Assembly: GCA_900555855.1 (NCBI GenBank)
Contig: USML01000100.1
Coordinates: forward strand, 1 to 5,950
Direction of reading: 5' to 3'
Origin: an uncultured Eubacteriales bacterium
Lineage (GTDB): Bacteria > Bacillota > Clostridia > Oscillospirales > Butyricicoccaceae
Length of the DNA: 5,950 bases
Shown here in pieces: positions 1 to 5,898 of the stretch. The notes below the pieces were generated by a model. It was given only the letters and a program-made list of their open reading frames with translations, was not told the origin of the DNA and ran no database searches. Both the position numbers and the translations under genes were made by a program. Positions within the stretch are counted from its first letter, which is position 1. The number at the start of each line of letters is the position of its first letter.

Positions 1-157
1 GGGCGGAAAGATCCTCCCGGATCCCCTCTGCCGTGGGCAGCGGCGGATGGTAGCGGTAGTACTGAGGATTGCCGGAGAAAAGCGCCAGCAGCGCGGGAAT
101 GTCCTCCTGGCTCAGCCGCCGCAGCGTGCAGTCCCGGGAAAGCAGGGAAAGCTCCAC
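1..157 (-). CDS. GNAT-family N-acetyltransferase, N-terminal part (runs off left edge)
   Basis: The minus strand is open from a GTG at 157-155 to the window edge, giving 52 codons with no stop. The predicted start is MELSLLSRDCTLRRLSQEDI, followed by a helix-like PALLALFSGNP and then QYYRYHPPLPT. The pattern of a first strand with T-L-R-R-L, then x-E-D-I-P-A-L-L-x-L, then G-N-P-x-Y-Y-R-Y-x-P-P is what I know from the N-terminus of a group of small clostridial GNAT acetyltransferases, which move an acetyl group from acetyl-CoA to an amine. The acetyl-CoA-binding motif would lie beyond the window, so neither activity nor substrate can be confirmed. The start is supported by GGGAGGTGAG seven bases upstream and by a strong promoter further up. 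It is transcribed away from the transporter operon, and nothing visible ties it to peptide uptake. Confidence 0.7.
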   Translation of the reverse strand, partial: MELSLLSRDCTLRRLSQEDIPALLALFSGNPQYYRYHPPLPTAEGIREDLSA

Positions 158-160
158 AGG

Positions 161-170
161 CTCACCTCCC
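161..170 (-). promoter_or_regulatory. Ribosome-binding site of the acetyltransferase gene
   Basis: Read on the minus strand this is GGGAGGTGAG, whose GGAGG core lies 7 bases before the GTG at 157-155. It selects this GTG. The other GTG, at 165-163, lies inside the site itself and opens a frame that stops after 17 codons. Confidence 0.7.
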
Positions 171-190
171 AAAGCGAATGTTCTTTTGCA

Positions 191-219
191 AGCATAGCAT
201 TTTTTGCCCGCTCCGTCAA
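191..219 (-). promoter_or_regulatory. Sigma-A-type promoter for the acetyltransferase gene
   Basis: On the minus strand, TTGACG (219-214) is followed after exactly 17 bases by TATGCT (196-191), with a TG one base before the -10 (extended -10). Five of six -35 bases match the consensus. Transcription would start near 184, leaving a short leader of about 27 bases before the GTG start. A 6-bp inverted repeat, CCGCTC (208-213) and GAGCGG (227-232), brackets the -35 element and could be an operator, though arms this short can arise by chance in GC-rich DNA. Confidence 0.72.
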
Positions 220-296
220 GCAAAGCGAGCGGAAAAGCGCGGCCCCGGAAAAGGGGAATTTGTTAAAATTACCACAATTTTTTCGGGAAAATGCGG

Positions 297-308
297 CGGC
301 GGCCGCCG
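297..308. repeat. 12-bp perfect palindrome CGGCGGCCGCCG
   Basis: The 12 bases read the same on both strands and contain an 8-bp GCGGCCGC core at 299-306. The palindrome lies in the divergent intergenic region, about 80 bases upstream of the acetyltransferase promoter. It has no loop and no T-run, so it is not a terminator. A short GC palindrome like this can be accidental, and no binding protein is recognised. Confidence 0.5.
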
Positions 309-332
309 GTTTCTGCGCCGATCTCCGGGAAA

Positions 333-363
333 AAACTGGAAAACTTCTTTGCTGTTCCAGTTT
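333..363. repeat. 9-bp inverted repeat with 13-bp spacer
   Basis: AAACTGGAA (333-341) is repeated as its exact reverse complement TTCCAGTTT (355-363), with 13 bases between. The centre-to-centre distance is 22 bp, about two helical turns, as expected for a dimeric regulator. On the minus strand the arm is followed by a run of six Ts (335-330), so a weak minus-strand terminator is an alternative reading, but no minus-strand gene lies upstream of it to be terminated. Confidence 0.55.
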
Positions 364-459
364 GGCTCCGCCGGGGGATACGGAAAAAGTACACACAAAA
401 GTGCAGTCAATTTTGGAATGTGTAAACAAATGATGAACGGCGAAATAAACAAAAAAAAC

Positions 460-500
460 GAATCGCAATTAGAAAAAAGAACAGAATCGTGCATTAGAAA
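460..500 (+). repeat. Imperfect direct repeat GAATCG-n2/3-ATTAGAAA upstream of the opp promoter
   Basis: GAATCGCAATTAGAAA (460-475) recurs as GAATCGTGCATTAGAAA (484-500). The GAATCG and ATTAGAAA blocks are identical, and the copies start 24 bases apart and end 25 apart. The repeat ends about 20 bases before the putative -35 of the opp promoter. It sits among A-runs whose centres (about 454 and 475) are some two helical turns apart. It could be a tandem activator site, a curved upstream element, or chance repetition in A-rich DNA. Confidence 0.45.
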
Positions 501-521
501 CGGCAAAATGGGATTTTACGC

Positions 522-550
522 TGGTAAATTTCGCTTTGCTGTGCTATAGT
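522..550 (+). promoter_or_regulatory. Probable promoter of the opp operon
   Basis: TATAGT at 545-550 is a good -10 element and is preceded by TG at 542-543, forming an extended -10 (TGCTATAGT). The 17-bp spacing points to TGGTAA (522-527), a poor -35, so recognition probably relies on the extended -10, the A-rich upstream DNA, or an activator. Transcription would begin near 556-558, giving a leader of about 80 bases before oppA. It is the best plus-strand promoter candidate in the gap. Confidence 0.6.
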
Positions 551-572
551 GGGAACAACCGAAAATCCTCGC

Positions 573-593
573 CCCGGCGCTCCCAGCGCCGGG
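573..593 (+). other. 9-bp GC-rich hairpin in the oppA leader
   Basis: CCCGGCGCT (573-581) pairs perfectly with AGCGCCGGG (585-593) around a CCC loop. It lies about 15 bases after the predicted transcription start and 28 bases before the ribosome-binding site. No T-run follows, so it is not an intrinsic terminator. Likely roles are protection of the 5' end of an abundant mRNA or, at the DNA level, a 21-bp dyad operator just downstream of the promoter. No known riboswitch class is recognised. Confidence 0.6.
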
Positions 594-637
594 AAAGGGA
601 AATCATGTCAGGAGACAAAGTAAGGAGAGAGTAACAC

Positions 638-2647
638 ATGAAGAAGCTGATCGCATTGCTTTTGGCTGCTATGATGCTGGTGGCCTGTCTGGCCGGCTGC
701 GGCAACAATGGCAACAAAAACAACGAGGAAACCGGCGAGGGCCACAACGAAAAACAGATCGTTAAGCTCCTCTATGCCGACGAAATTTCCGACTGGAACC
801 CTCTGCACCCCTCCTCCGGCACCACCTGGGCCAACTACATCGACAGCCTGGTGGAATATGACAACTACGGCATGTGCCAGCCCTGTCTGGCCGAAAGCTG
901 GACCCGCGAATCCTTCGAATATGAAGAAGACGGCGAGACCCGCGAGGGCCAGCGCTGGGTCTTCAAGATCCGGGAAGGCGTCCAGTGGCTGAATTACGAC
1001 GGTACCGAGTATGGCGCGGATGTCCGCGCGGAAGACTGGGTCACCTCCGCCAAGTGGATCCTGAATCCCTCCAACAACGCCCGCACCGCCGACCTGATCT
1101 TCGACTTCATCGGCGCGGAAGCCTATTTCAATCAGATGCAGCAGTTTGAAGACGGCGTGGCCGGCGTCACCGAGCCCGACTTCGACACCGTCGGCATCAA
1201 GGCCATCAGCGATTATGAGCTGGAGATCAAGCTCATCAAGGCCTGCCCCTACTTCCTGTCCCGTCTGACCTATAACTGGGGCTATCCCACCAACGCCAAG
1301 TATCTGGAAGAAATGGGCGAAAAGTTCGGCACCAGCAACAAGACCTTCCTGTACTGCGGCGCCTTCCTCTGCACCGAATGGGAGCAGAACTCCTACTACA
1401 TCGACGAGCGCAACGAGAAGTATTGGGATATCGAGGATATCCATGTGCTCCGCATTGAAAACCGCTACAACGCCGAGGCCAACACGCTGGCTCCCGAGGC
1501 GCTGCTCCGCGGCGAAGTCACCAACGCTGATATCCCCACCGCGCAGGTGGATGAATGGCTGAACGATCCCACCAAGGCGGATCTGGTCCGGCCCAACCGT
1601 CCCGGTTCCTACAGCTATTTCTATCTGATCAACTTTATGCCCACCTACGAGGAAAAGACCGTCAACGATCTGACCCTGAGCCATGATCAGTGGAAGGCCG
1701 CTGCCAACAATGTGAACTTCCGCAAGTCCCTGTTCTACGGTCTGAACCGCATCGCCGCCATCGCCTGCTACGATCCCCATACCCCCGAGACCTACGAGCT
1801 GCGCACCATCACTCCCGTGAACTTCTGCGCTGCCGACGGTAAGGATTACACCGATTTCGACGAGCTGAAGGAATTCACGCAGGAATCCCAGTATCAGCCC
1901 GAAAAGGCCAAGGATTACGCCGCCAAGGCCCGCAAGGAGCTGGAAGCCCAGGGCGTGACCTTCCCCATCGTGGCCTATATGCCTTATGAAGCCGGCACCA
2001 CCCAGGTCAACCTGGCCCAGGTCGTGTCTGACCAGATCGTGGAGCTGCTGGGCGCCGATTACATCCAGTTCGTGCTGGAGGCCTATCCCTCTACCGACTA
2101 TCTGGCCACCACCCGCCGCGCCGGCAACTACAGCTTCATGATGTCCTACTGGGGCCCCGACTACGCCGACCCCGAGACCTGGACCGATCCCTTCAACCTG
2201 GGTCAGGCCTATAACTACTGGTGGCATATGGATGGCATCGCCACCCAGACCACCGCGGAAGACCCCGCCGGCCGGAAGGGCCGTACGCAGTACGACGAGA
2301 CCTACTGGAAGGATTTCCCCTACTACAAGATGGTCAGCGAAGCCTCTGCCGAGGTCGTGGATCTGAGCAAGCGCTACCACGCCTTCGCCGAAGTGGAAGC
2401 CTACCTGCTGGAGCAGGCCGTGGTCCTGCCGCTGGGCACGCTGGACGGCTGCGGCTACCTGTCTTCCTATATGAATCCCTTCGAGTCTCAGTTCGCGCCC
2501 TTCGGTATGTCTGATTGCCGCTATAAGTATCAGTATGTCATGGATAAGCCCATGAACACCGAGGAATATCTGGCCGGGCTGGAGGTCTGGGAGACCGAGC
2601 GCGCCGAGCGGATCGCCAAGGCGCAGGCCGAGGGCAAGGATTATTGA
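638..2647 (+). CDS. oppA: Oligopeptide ABC transporter substrate-binding lipoprotein (OppA/AmiA type)
   Basis: This 669-residue protein would capture peptides outside the cell and deliver them to the OppBC channel. Residues 1-20 are a lipoprotein signal peptide: K2 and K3, a hydrophobic core, then the lipobox L18-A-G-C21. C17 (LVAC) forms a second, overlapping lipobox, but C21 is preferred because the flexible GNNGNKNN linker follows it. The rest fits the SBP_bac_5 family, including NFRKSLFYGLNR (360-371), Y504-W-G-P-D-Y-A-D-P near the domain junction, and a charged C-terminal tail. The length exceeds the 540-560 residues usual for OppA and matches the longer streptococcal AmiA type, which it also resembles in the WGPDY and C-terminal regions. 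The ATG at 638 follows AAGGAG (622-627) by ten bases. Peptide import is well supported. The preferred peptides cannot be read from the sequence, and a signalling role is possible but unproven. Confidence 0.95.
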   Translation: MKKLIALLLAAMMLVACLAGCGNNGNKNNEETGEGHNEKQIVKLLYADEISDWNPLHPSSGTTWANYIDSLVEYDNYGMCQPCLAESWTRESFEYEEDGETREGQRWVFKIREGVQWLNYDGTEYGADVRAEDWVTSAKWILNPSNNARTADLIFDFIGAEAYFNQMQQFEDGVAGVTEPDFDTVGIKAISDYELEIKLIKACPYFLSRLTYNWGYPTNAKYLEEMGEKFGTSNKTFLYCGAFLCTEWEQNSYYIDERNEKYWDIEDIHVLRIENRYNAEANTLAPEALLRGEVTNADIPTAQVDEWLNDPTKADLVRPNRPGSYSYFYLINFMPTYEEKTVNDLTLSHDQWKAAANNVNFRKSLFYGLNRIAAIACYDPHTPETYELRTITPVNFCAADGKDYTDFDELKEFTQESQYQPEKAKDYAAKARKELEAQGVTFPIVAYMPYEAGTTQVNLAQVVSDQIVELLGADYIQFVLEAYPSTDYLATTRRAGNYSFMMSYWGPDYADPETWTDPFNLGQAYNYWWHMDGIATQTTAEDPAGRKGRTQYDETYWKDFPYYKMVSEASAEVVDLSKRYHAFAEVEAYLLEQAVVLPLGTLDGCGYLSSYMNPFESQFAPFGMSDCRYKYQYVMDKPMNTEEYLAGLEVWETERAERIAKAQAEGKDY

Positions 2648-2693
2648 TCCAGCCTTCCGCCGATCAAACCCCGCATCTGTTCCGAACGAAACG

Positions 2694-2728
2694 GAGGACC
2701 CCCCGTTTTACGGGGGGTCCTCTTCCTT
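2694..2728 (+). terminator. Strong stem-loop terminator/attenuator between oppA and oppB
   Basis: GAGGACCCCCCGT (2694-2706) pairs perfectly with ACGGGGGGTCCTC (2710-2722) around a TTT loop, giving a 13-bp stem with a six-C/six-G core. The following TCTTCCTT (2721-2728) is T-rich but broken by Cs, so termination may be partial. It starts 46 bases after the oppA stop and ends about 30 bases before oppB. No convincing promoter lies between it and oppB, so oppBCDF are probably expressed by read-through. The hairpin may also protect the 3' end of oppA mRNA. Confidence 0.85.
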
Positions 2729-2748
2729 AAATTGAAAGCTCCAAGAGA

Positions 2749-2755
2749 GAGGTGA
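2749..2755 (+). promoter_or_regulatory. Ribosome-binding site selecting the TTG start of oppB
   Basis: GAGGTGA lies 6 bases before the TTG at 2762. There is no in-frame ATG or GTG nearby that would keep the first membrane helix intact, and the TTG start gives MLRYTLGRLG, a standard permease N-terminus. Confidence 0.7.
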
Positions 2756-2761
2756 CGCTTC

Positions 2762-3709
2762 TTGCTGAGATATACCCTTGGCCGTCTGGGCCGCGCAGCG
2801 ATCACGCTGTTCCTCGTTTTGTCCATCGTTTTCCTGCTGATGCGTCTGATGCCCGTAGATACCTATTTCGAGGGTCGGTCAGACACCATGAGCGAGACCA
2901 TCAAGGAAAACATCCTCCGTCAGCTGGGCCTGCTGGATCCCTGGTATGTGCAGCTGAAGAATTTCTGGGTCAAGCTGCTGCTGCACGGCGATCTGGGTGA
3001 ATCCATCGTCATTCAGAAGGGCGTGAAATGTGTTGATCTGATGGTCCCCAAGGCCATCAATTCCTTCCGCTTCGGCGCCGTCGCCATGGTGTTCCAGCTG
3101 GTGCTGGGCTATTCCATGGGCGTTTTGATGGCAAGATGGAAGGGCAAGTTTTTTGACCGTCTGGGCAACGCCTATGTGCTCCTGATCAACGCCCTGCCCG
3201 CCGCCGTTTATTATCTGTTTATCCAGCTGTATCTTTCCACGCTGCTGAGCCTGCCCATGTTCTACGACAAGTTCGATAAGTCCAGCATGATCCTGCCCAT
3301 CGTCTGTCTGGCCCTGCCCGGCATCGCCTCCAACGCCATGTGGATGCGCCGTTATATGGTGGACCAGATGAATCTGGACTACATCCGTCTGGCCCGGGCC
3401 AAGGGCATGACCTCCAGTCAGGTGGCCTTCCGCCATGTGATGCGCAACGCCTTTATTCCCATGGCCCAGAGCCTGCCCACCACGCTTCTGTTCACCATCT
3501 CCGGCTCGCTGTATGTGGAGTCTCTGTTCTCCATCCCCGGCATGGGCGGTCTGCTGATCATCTCCATCCAGCGCCAGGATAATACCATGGTCCAGGCGAT
3601 GGTGCTGCTGTATTCCATCATCAGCGTTACCGGCCTGCTGCTGGGCGACCTGACGATGATGCTGTGCGATCCCCGCATTTCGCTGACCAAGAAGGGAGGC
3701 CGCCGCTGA
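2762..3709 (+). CDS. oppB: Oligopeptide ABC transporter permease OppB
   Basis: This is one of the two membrane subunits forming the peptide channel. The 315-residue protein starts at TTG, and its first segment (about 9-30, containing SIVFLLMRLMP) is the N-terminal helix typical of OppB/DppB. An external region (31-100) holds D59-P-W-Y-V-Q and the H75-G-D-L-G-E-S motif usual for this family. Further membrane segments lie near 104-124, 137-160, 175-193, 240-258 and 278-302. The cytoplasmic EAA loop, which docks on the ATPase, is D206-Y-I-R-L-A-R-A-K-G215 through R224-H-V-M-R-N. It ends in the common D303-P-R. The length is normal for OppB and far below that of streptococcal AmiC (about 500 residues), so the large external insertion of AmiC is absent. 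Its stop overlaps the oppC start (TGATG), suggesting coupled translation. The TTG start may lower its yield relative to oppA. Confidence 0.94.
   Translation: MLRYTLGRLGRAAITLFLVLSIVFLLMRLMPVDTYFEGRSDTMSETIKENILRQLGLLDPWYVQLKNFWVKLLLHGDLGESIVIQKGVKCVDLMVPKAINSFRFGAVAMVFQLVLGYSMGVLMARWKGKFFDRLGNAYVLLINALPAAVYYLFIQLYLSTLLSLPMFYDKFDKSSMILPIVCLALPGIASNAMWMRRYMVDQMNLDYIRLARAKGMTSSQVAFRHVMRNAFIPMAQSLPTTLLFTISGSLYVESLFSIPGMGGLLIISIQRQDNTMVQAMVLLYSIISVTGLLLGDLTMMLCDPRISLTKKGGRR
3694..3699 (+). promoter_or_regulatory. Ribosome-binding site selecting the oppC start at 3709
   Basis: GGGAGG lies within the last codons of oppB, 9 bases before the ATG at 3709. It rules out the earlier in-frame GTG at 3664, which would overlap oppB by 46 bases and has no comparable site. 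Confidence 0.75.
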
Positions 3710-4833
3710 TGGATAAGAAAATGAACCGTGATCAGGTGAAGCTGCAGATCAAGAAGAATAAGGAGAGCTCTCCCGTCTTCCGCAGCTTTATGGACCATAA
3801 GATCGCGCAGTTGGGCAAGGGCTTTGAAGAGACCCACCAGCTGGACGACCTGAAAAAGCCCCGGAGCGCGCAGGCCTTTTGTGACGACGGCACCACGCCC
3901 ATCACCGACGACCTGTTCGCCAAGGCGGATTACGACGCCTCCCAGGCGGAGCGCATCGGCTATTCCAACTATTCCTATTGGGGCAGCACCCTGCGGGTCT
4001 TTTTGAAAAACAAGCTGGCCGTCGGCCTGATGATCTTCCTGGTGGTGCTGCTGCTGTTCACCTTCATCCAGCCGCTGCTCCCCAACCAGAAGACCCCCAC
4101 CGCCATCTTCAAGAGCCCCGAGACCGGCATCCAGCTGCGTAATGTGCAGCCCAACAGCGAGTTCTGGTTCGGCACCAACGATATCGGCCAGGACCTTTGG
4201 GCCCGGATCTGGAAGGGCACCCGCGTCTCGCTGTTCATCGGCCTTTGCGTTGCCATCACCAACAGCGTCATCGGCATTACGCTGGGCTCTGCCTGGGGCT
4301 ATGCCCGCAAGATGGACTGGCTGTTCACCGAGATCTATAACCTGTTCGACAATATTCCCTATACGATCCTCCGGATGCTGCTGCTCTATATCATGCGGCC
4401 CTCGCTGAAGACCATGATCTTCGTCATGTGCCTCACCGGCTGGATCGGAATGTCCAAATACATCCGCAACCAGATCCTGATCTACCGCGACCGGGAATAC
4501 AATCTGGCCTCCCGCTGCCTGGGCACGCCCAGCCTGCGCATCATTCTGAAGAATATCATGCCGCAGCTGGTGTCTGTTATCATGCTGCAGATGGCGCTGG
4601 CCATTCCGGATGCCATCGCTTCCGAGGTGTTCCTCACCTATATCGGTCTGGGCCTGCCGGTGGATACGCCGTCGCTGGGCAATCTGATCAATGAAGGCCG
4701 ACTGGTCATGCTGGTACCCTCCCAGCGCTATCAGCTGATCTTCCCGGTGTGCGTTGTTTCGGCGATTACCATCTCCTTCTATTATCTGGGTAACGCCTTC
4801 GCCGACGCCTCCGACCCGCGGAACCATCGCTAA
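3709..4833 (+). CDS. oppC: Oligopeptide ABC transporter permease OppC (AmiD-like) with extended N-terminus
   Basis: This is the second channel subunit, pairing with OppB. With the start at 3709 it has 374 residues. About 100 hydrophilic residues precede the first membrane helix (about 103-122), beginning with the lysine-rich MDKKMNRDQVKLQIKKNK. The G155-T-N-D-I-G-Q-D-L-W motif and R172-V-S-L-F mark the start of the transport domain. Later membrane segments lie near 174-196, 212-228, 234-250, 286-303 and 341-363. The EAA-type loop is E263-Y-N-L-A-S-R-C-L-G272 through I279-L-K-N-I-M-P285. The segment Y88-S-Y-W-G-S before helix 1, the EYNLASR loop and the ending DASDPRNHR closely resemble streptococcal AmiD. 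AmiD is about 308 residues, so roughly 65 residues here are extra and all lie at the N-terminus. No domain is recognised in the extension. oppD follows after 15 bases. Confidence 0.94.
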   Translation: MDKKMNRDQVKLQIKKNKESSPVFRSFMDHKIAQLGKGFEETHQLDDLKKPRSAQAFCDDGTTPITDDLFAKADYDASQAERIGYSNYSYWGSTLRVFLKNKLAVGLMIFLVVLLLFTFIQPLLPNQKTPTAIFKSPETGIQLRNVQPNSEFWFGTNDIGQDLWARIWKGTRVSLFIGLCVAITNSVIGITLGSAWGYARKMDWLFTEIYNLFDNIPYTILRMLLLYIMRPSLKTMIFVMCLTGWIGMSKYIRNQILIYRDREYNLASRCLGTPSLRIILKNIMPQLVSVIMLQMALAIPDAIASEVFLTYIGLGLPVDTPSLGNLINEGRLVMLVPSQRYQLIFPVCVVSAITISFYYLGNAFADASDPRNHR

Positions 4834-4848
4834 GAGGGAGGAAATCGT

Positions 4849-5898
4849 ATGAGCGAAAAGAAAGAAGTCGTCCTGAGCGTTCAGGACCTGGTGGTCAAGT
4901 TCAACCTGCGGGGCAAGGTGCTCACGGCTATCCGCGGCATCAGCATGGACCTGTATAAAGGCGAGAGCCTGGCCATCGTGGGCGAATCCGGCTCCGGCAA
5001 ATCCGTTTTCACCAAGACCTTCATGGGCCTGCTGGACAACAACGGCTGGGTGGATTCCGGCACGATCCAGTATCATGAATATGATCTGGCCAAGTTCAAA
5101 AAGGAAAAGGAATGGATCCAGATCCGCGGCAAGCGCATTGCCATGGTGTTTCAGGATCCCATGACCTCCCTGAACCCGCTGAAGACCATCGGCAAGCAGA
5201 TCCAGGAGGCCTTTGAGCTGCACGGGCATATGAAGCGCCCCGAGGCAAAGCAGGCCACCATCCGTCTGCTGGCGGATGTGGGCATCCCCGAGCCGGAGAA
5301 GCGCTATAAGCAGTATCCCCACGAGTTTTCCGGCGGTATGCGCCAGCGTGTGGTCATCGCCATCGCCATGGCCTGCAACCCCGAGATCCTGATCTGCGAC
5401 GAGCCTACCACCGCGCTGGATGTGACCATTCAGGCCCAGATCCTGGACCTGCTGCGCAACCTGCAGACGAAATATTCCCTGACGGTCATTTACATCACCC
5501 ACGATCTGGGCGTGGTGGCCAATGTGGCCGACCGGATCGCCGTTATGTACGCCGGCGACATCGTGGAGATCGGCACCTGCGAGGAGGTCTTCTACGATCC
5601 CCTGCATCCCTACACCTGGGCGCTGCTTTCCTCCCTGCCCCAGCTGGGCGTCAAGGGCAAGGATCTGTATTCCATCAAGGGCACTCCGCCCAATCTCTAC
5701 AAGGAGATCAAGGGCGACGCCTTCGCGCCCCGCAACCCCGATGCGTTGGAGGTGGATTTTGAGGTACGGCCGCCCTATTACGCCGTCTCTCCCACCCACA
5801 AGGCCCGGACCTGGCTGCTGGATCCCCGCGCGCCGGAAGTGGATCCCCCTGAGATCATCAAGCATATCCGCGAAGTCCGGAGAGGAGGCGACCTTTAA
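4849..5898 (+). CDS. oppD: Oligopeptide ABC transporter ATP-binding protein OppD (AmiE-like)
   Basis: This is the first of two cytoplasmic ATPases that power peptide import. All ABC motifs are intact in its 349 residues: Walker A G45-E-S-G-S-G-K-S52, Q-loop Q102 in F-Q-D-P-M-T-S, signature S161-G-G-M-R-Q-R, Walker B I180-L-I-C-D-E185-P, D-loop T188-A-L-D191 and switch H218. The C-terminal oligopeptide-type extension starts around 240, with H253-P-Y in the HPY segment and K277-G-T-P-P-N. Many OppD/DppD proteins have a four-cysteine cluster here; this protein has none after C244, with GDAFAPRNP (289-297) in place of GCxFxPRCP. The same region resembles streptococcal AmiE, including a T-W-L-L-D-P-R-A-P tail. 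The start is set by GGGAGG seven bases before the ATG. The stop overlaps the next start (TAATG). Confidence 0.96.
   Translation: MSEKKEVVLSVQDLVVKFNLRGKVLTAIRGISMDLYKGESLAIVGESGSGKSVFTKTFMGLLDNNGWVDSGTIQYHEYDLAKFKKEKEWIQIRGKRIAMVFQDPMTSLNPLKTIGKQIQEAFELHGHMKRPEAKQATIRLLADVGIPEPEKRYKQYPHEFSGGMRQRVVIAIAMACNPEILICDEPTTALDVTIQAQILDLLRNLQTKYSLTVIYITHDLGVVANVADRIAVMYAGDIVEIGTCEEVFYDPLHPYTWALLSSLPQLGVKGKDLYSIKGTPPNLYKEIKGDAFAPRNPDALEVDFEVRPPYYAVSPTHKARTWLLDPRAPEVDPPEIIKHIREVRRGGDL

Larger units (their letters stand above)
220..521. other. Divergent intergenic region without a supported gene
   Basis: This is the central part of the gap between the divergent acetyltransferase and oppA genes. Open frames exist on both strands, but they have no good ribosome-binding site, give low-complexity translations, and overlap each other and the promoters. 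The left part (220-380) is GC-rich, with repeated CGG(G)AAAA motifs, a 12-bp palindrome and a 9-bp inverted repeat. The right part (about 390-520) turns A-rich, with an 8-A run at 451-458, a 6-A run at 473-478 and an imperfect direct repeat. The composition suits a control region better than a coding one. Confidence 0.7.

Noticed and set aside
257..271. CodY box, since opp operons are often CodY targets
   Set aside because: The best match in the gap has about five mismatches of fifteen, which A/T-rich DNA gives by chance, and it is nearly 290 bases upstream of the opp promoter.
381..410. Minus-strand promoter starting with TTGACT
   Set aside because: The -35-like hexamer is good, but no -10 occurs at 16-18 bases; the nearest TA-rich hexamer is only 13 bases away.
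47..549. Overlapping open frames of 96-128 codons on both strands in the left intergenic region
   Set aside because: They overlap each other and the two promoters, lack good ribosome-binding sites, and give low-complexity products. The GNAT frame explains 1-157 better.
608..2380. 590-codon open frame on the minus strand inside oppA
   Set aside because: It is the antisense shadow of oppA. The translation is a G/V/H/Q-rich repetitive pattern caused by oppA codon use, with no domain and no ribosome-binding site.
2727..2732. TTAAAT as a -10 for a separate oppB promoter
   Set aside because: It matches only four of six bases, and the -35 position falls within the terminator loop with no resemblance to the consensus.
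3664..3708. Earlier GTG start for oppC, adding 15 residues
   Set aside because: It would lie inside oppB with no ribosome-binding site. GGGAGG at 3694-3699 fits the ATG at 3709, which forms the usual one-base overlap.
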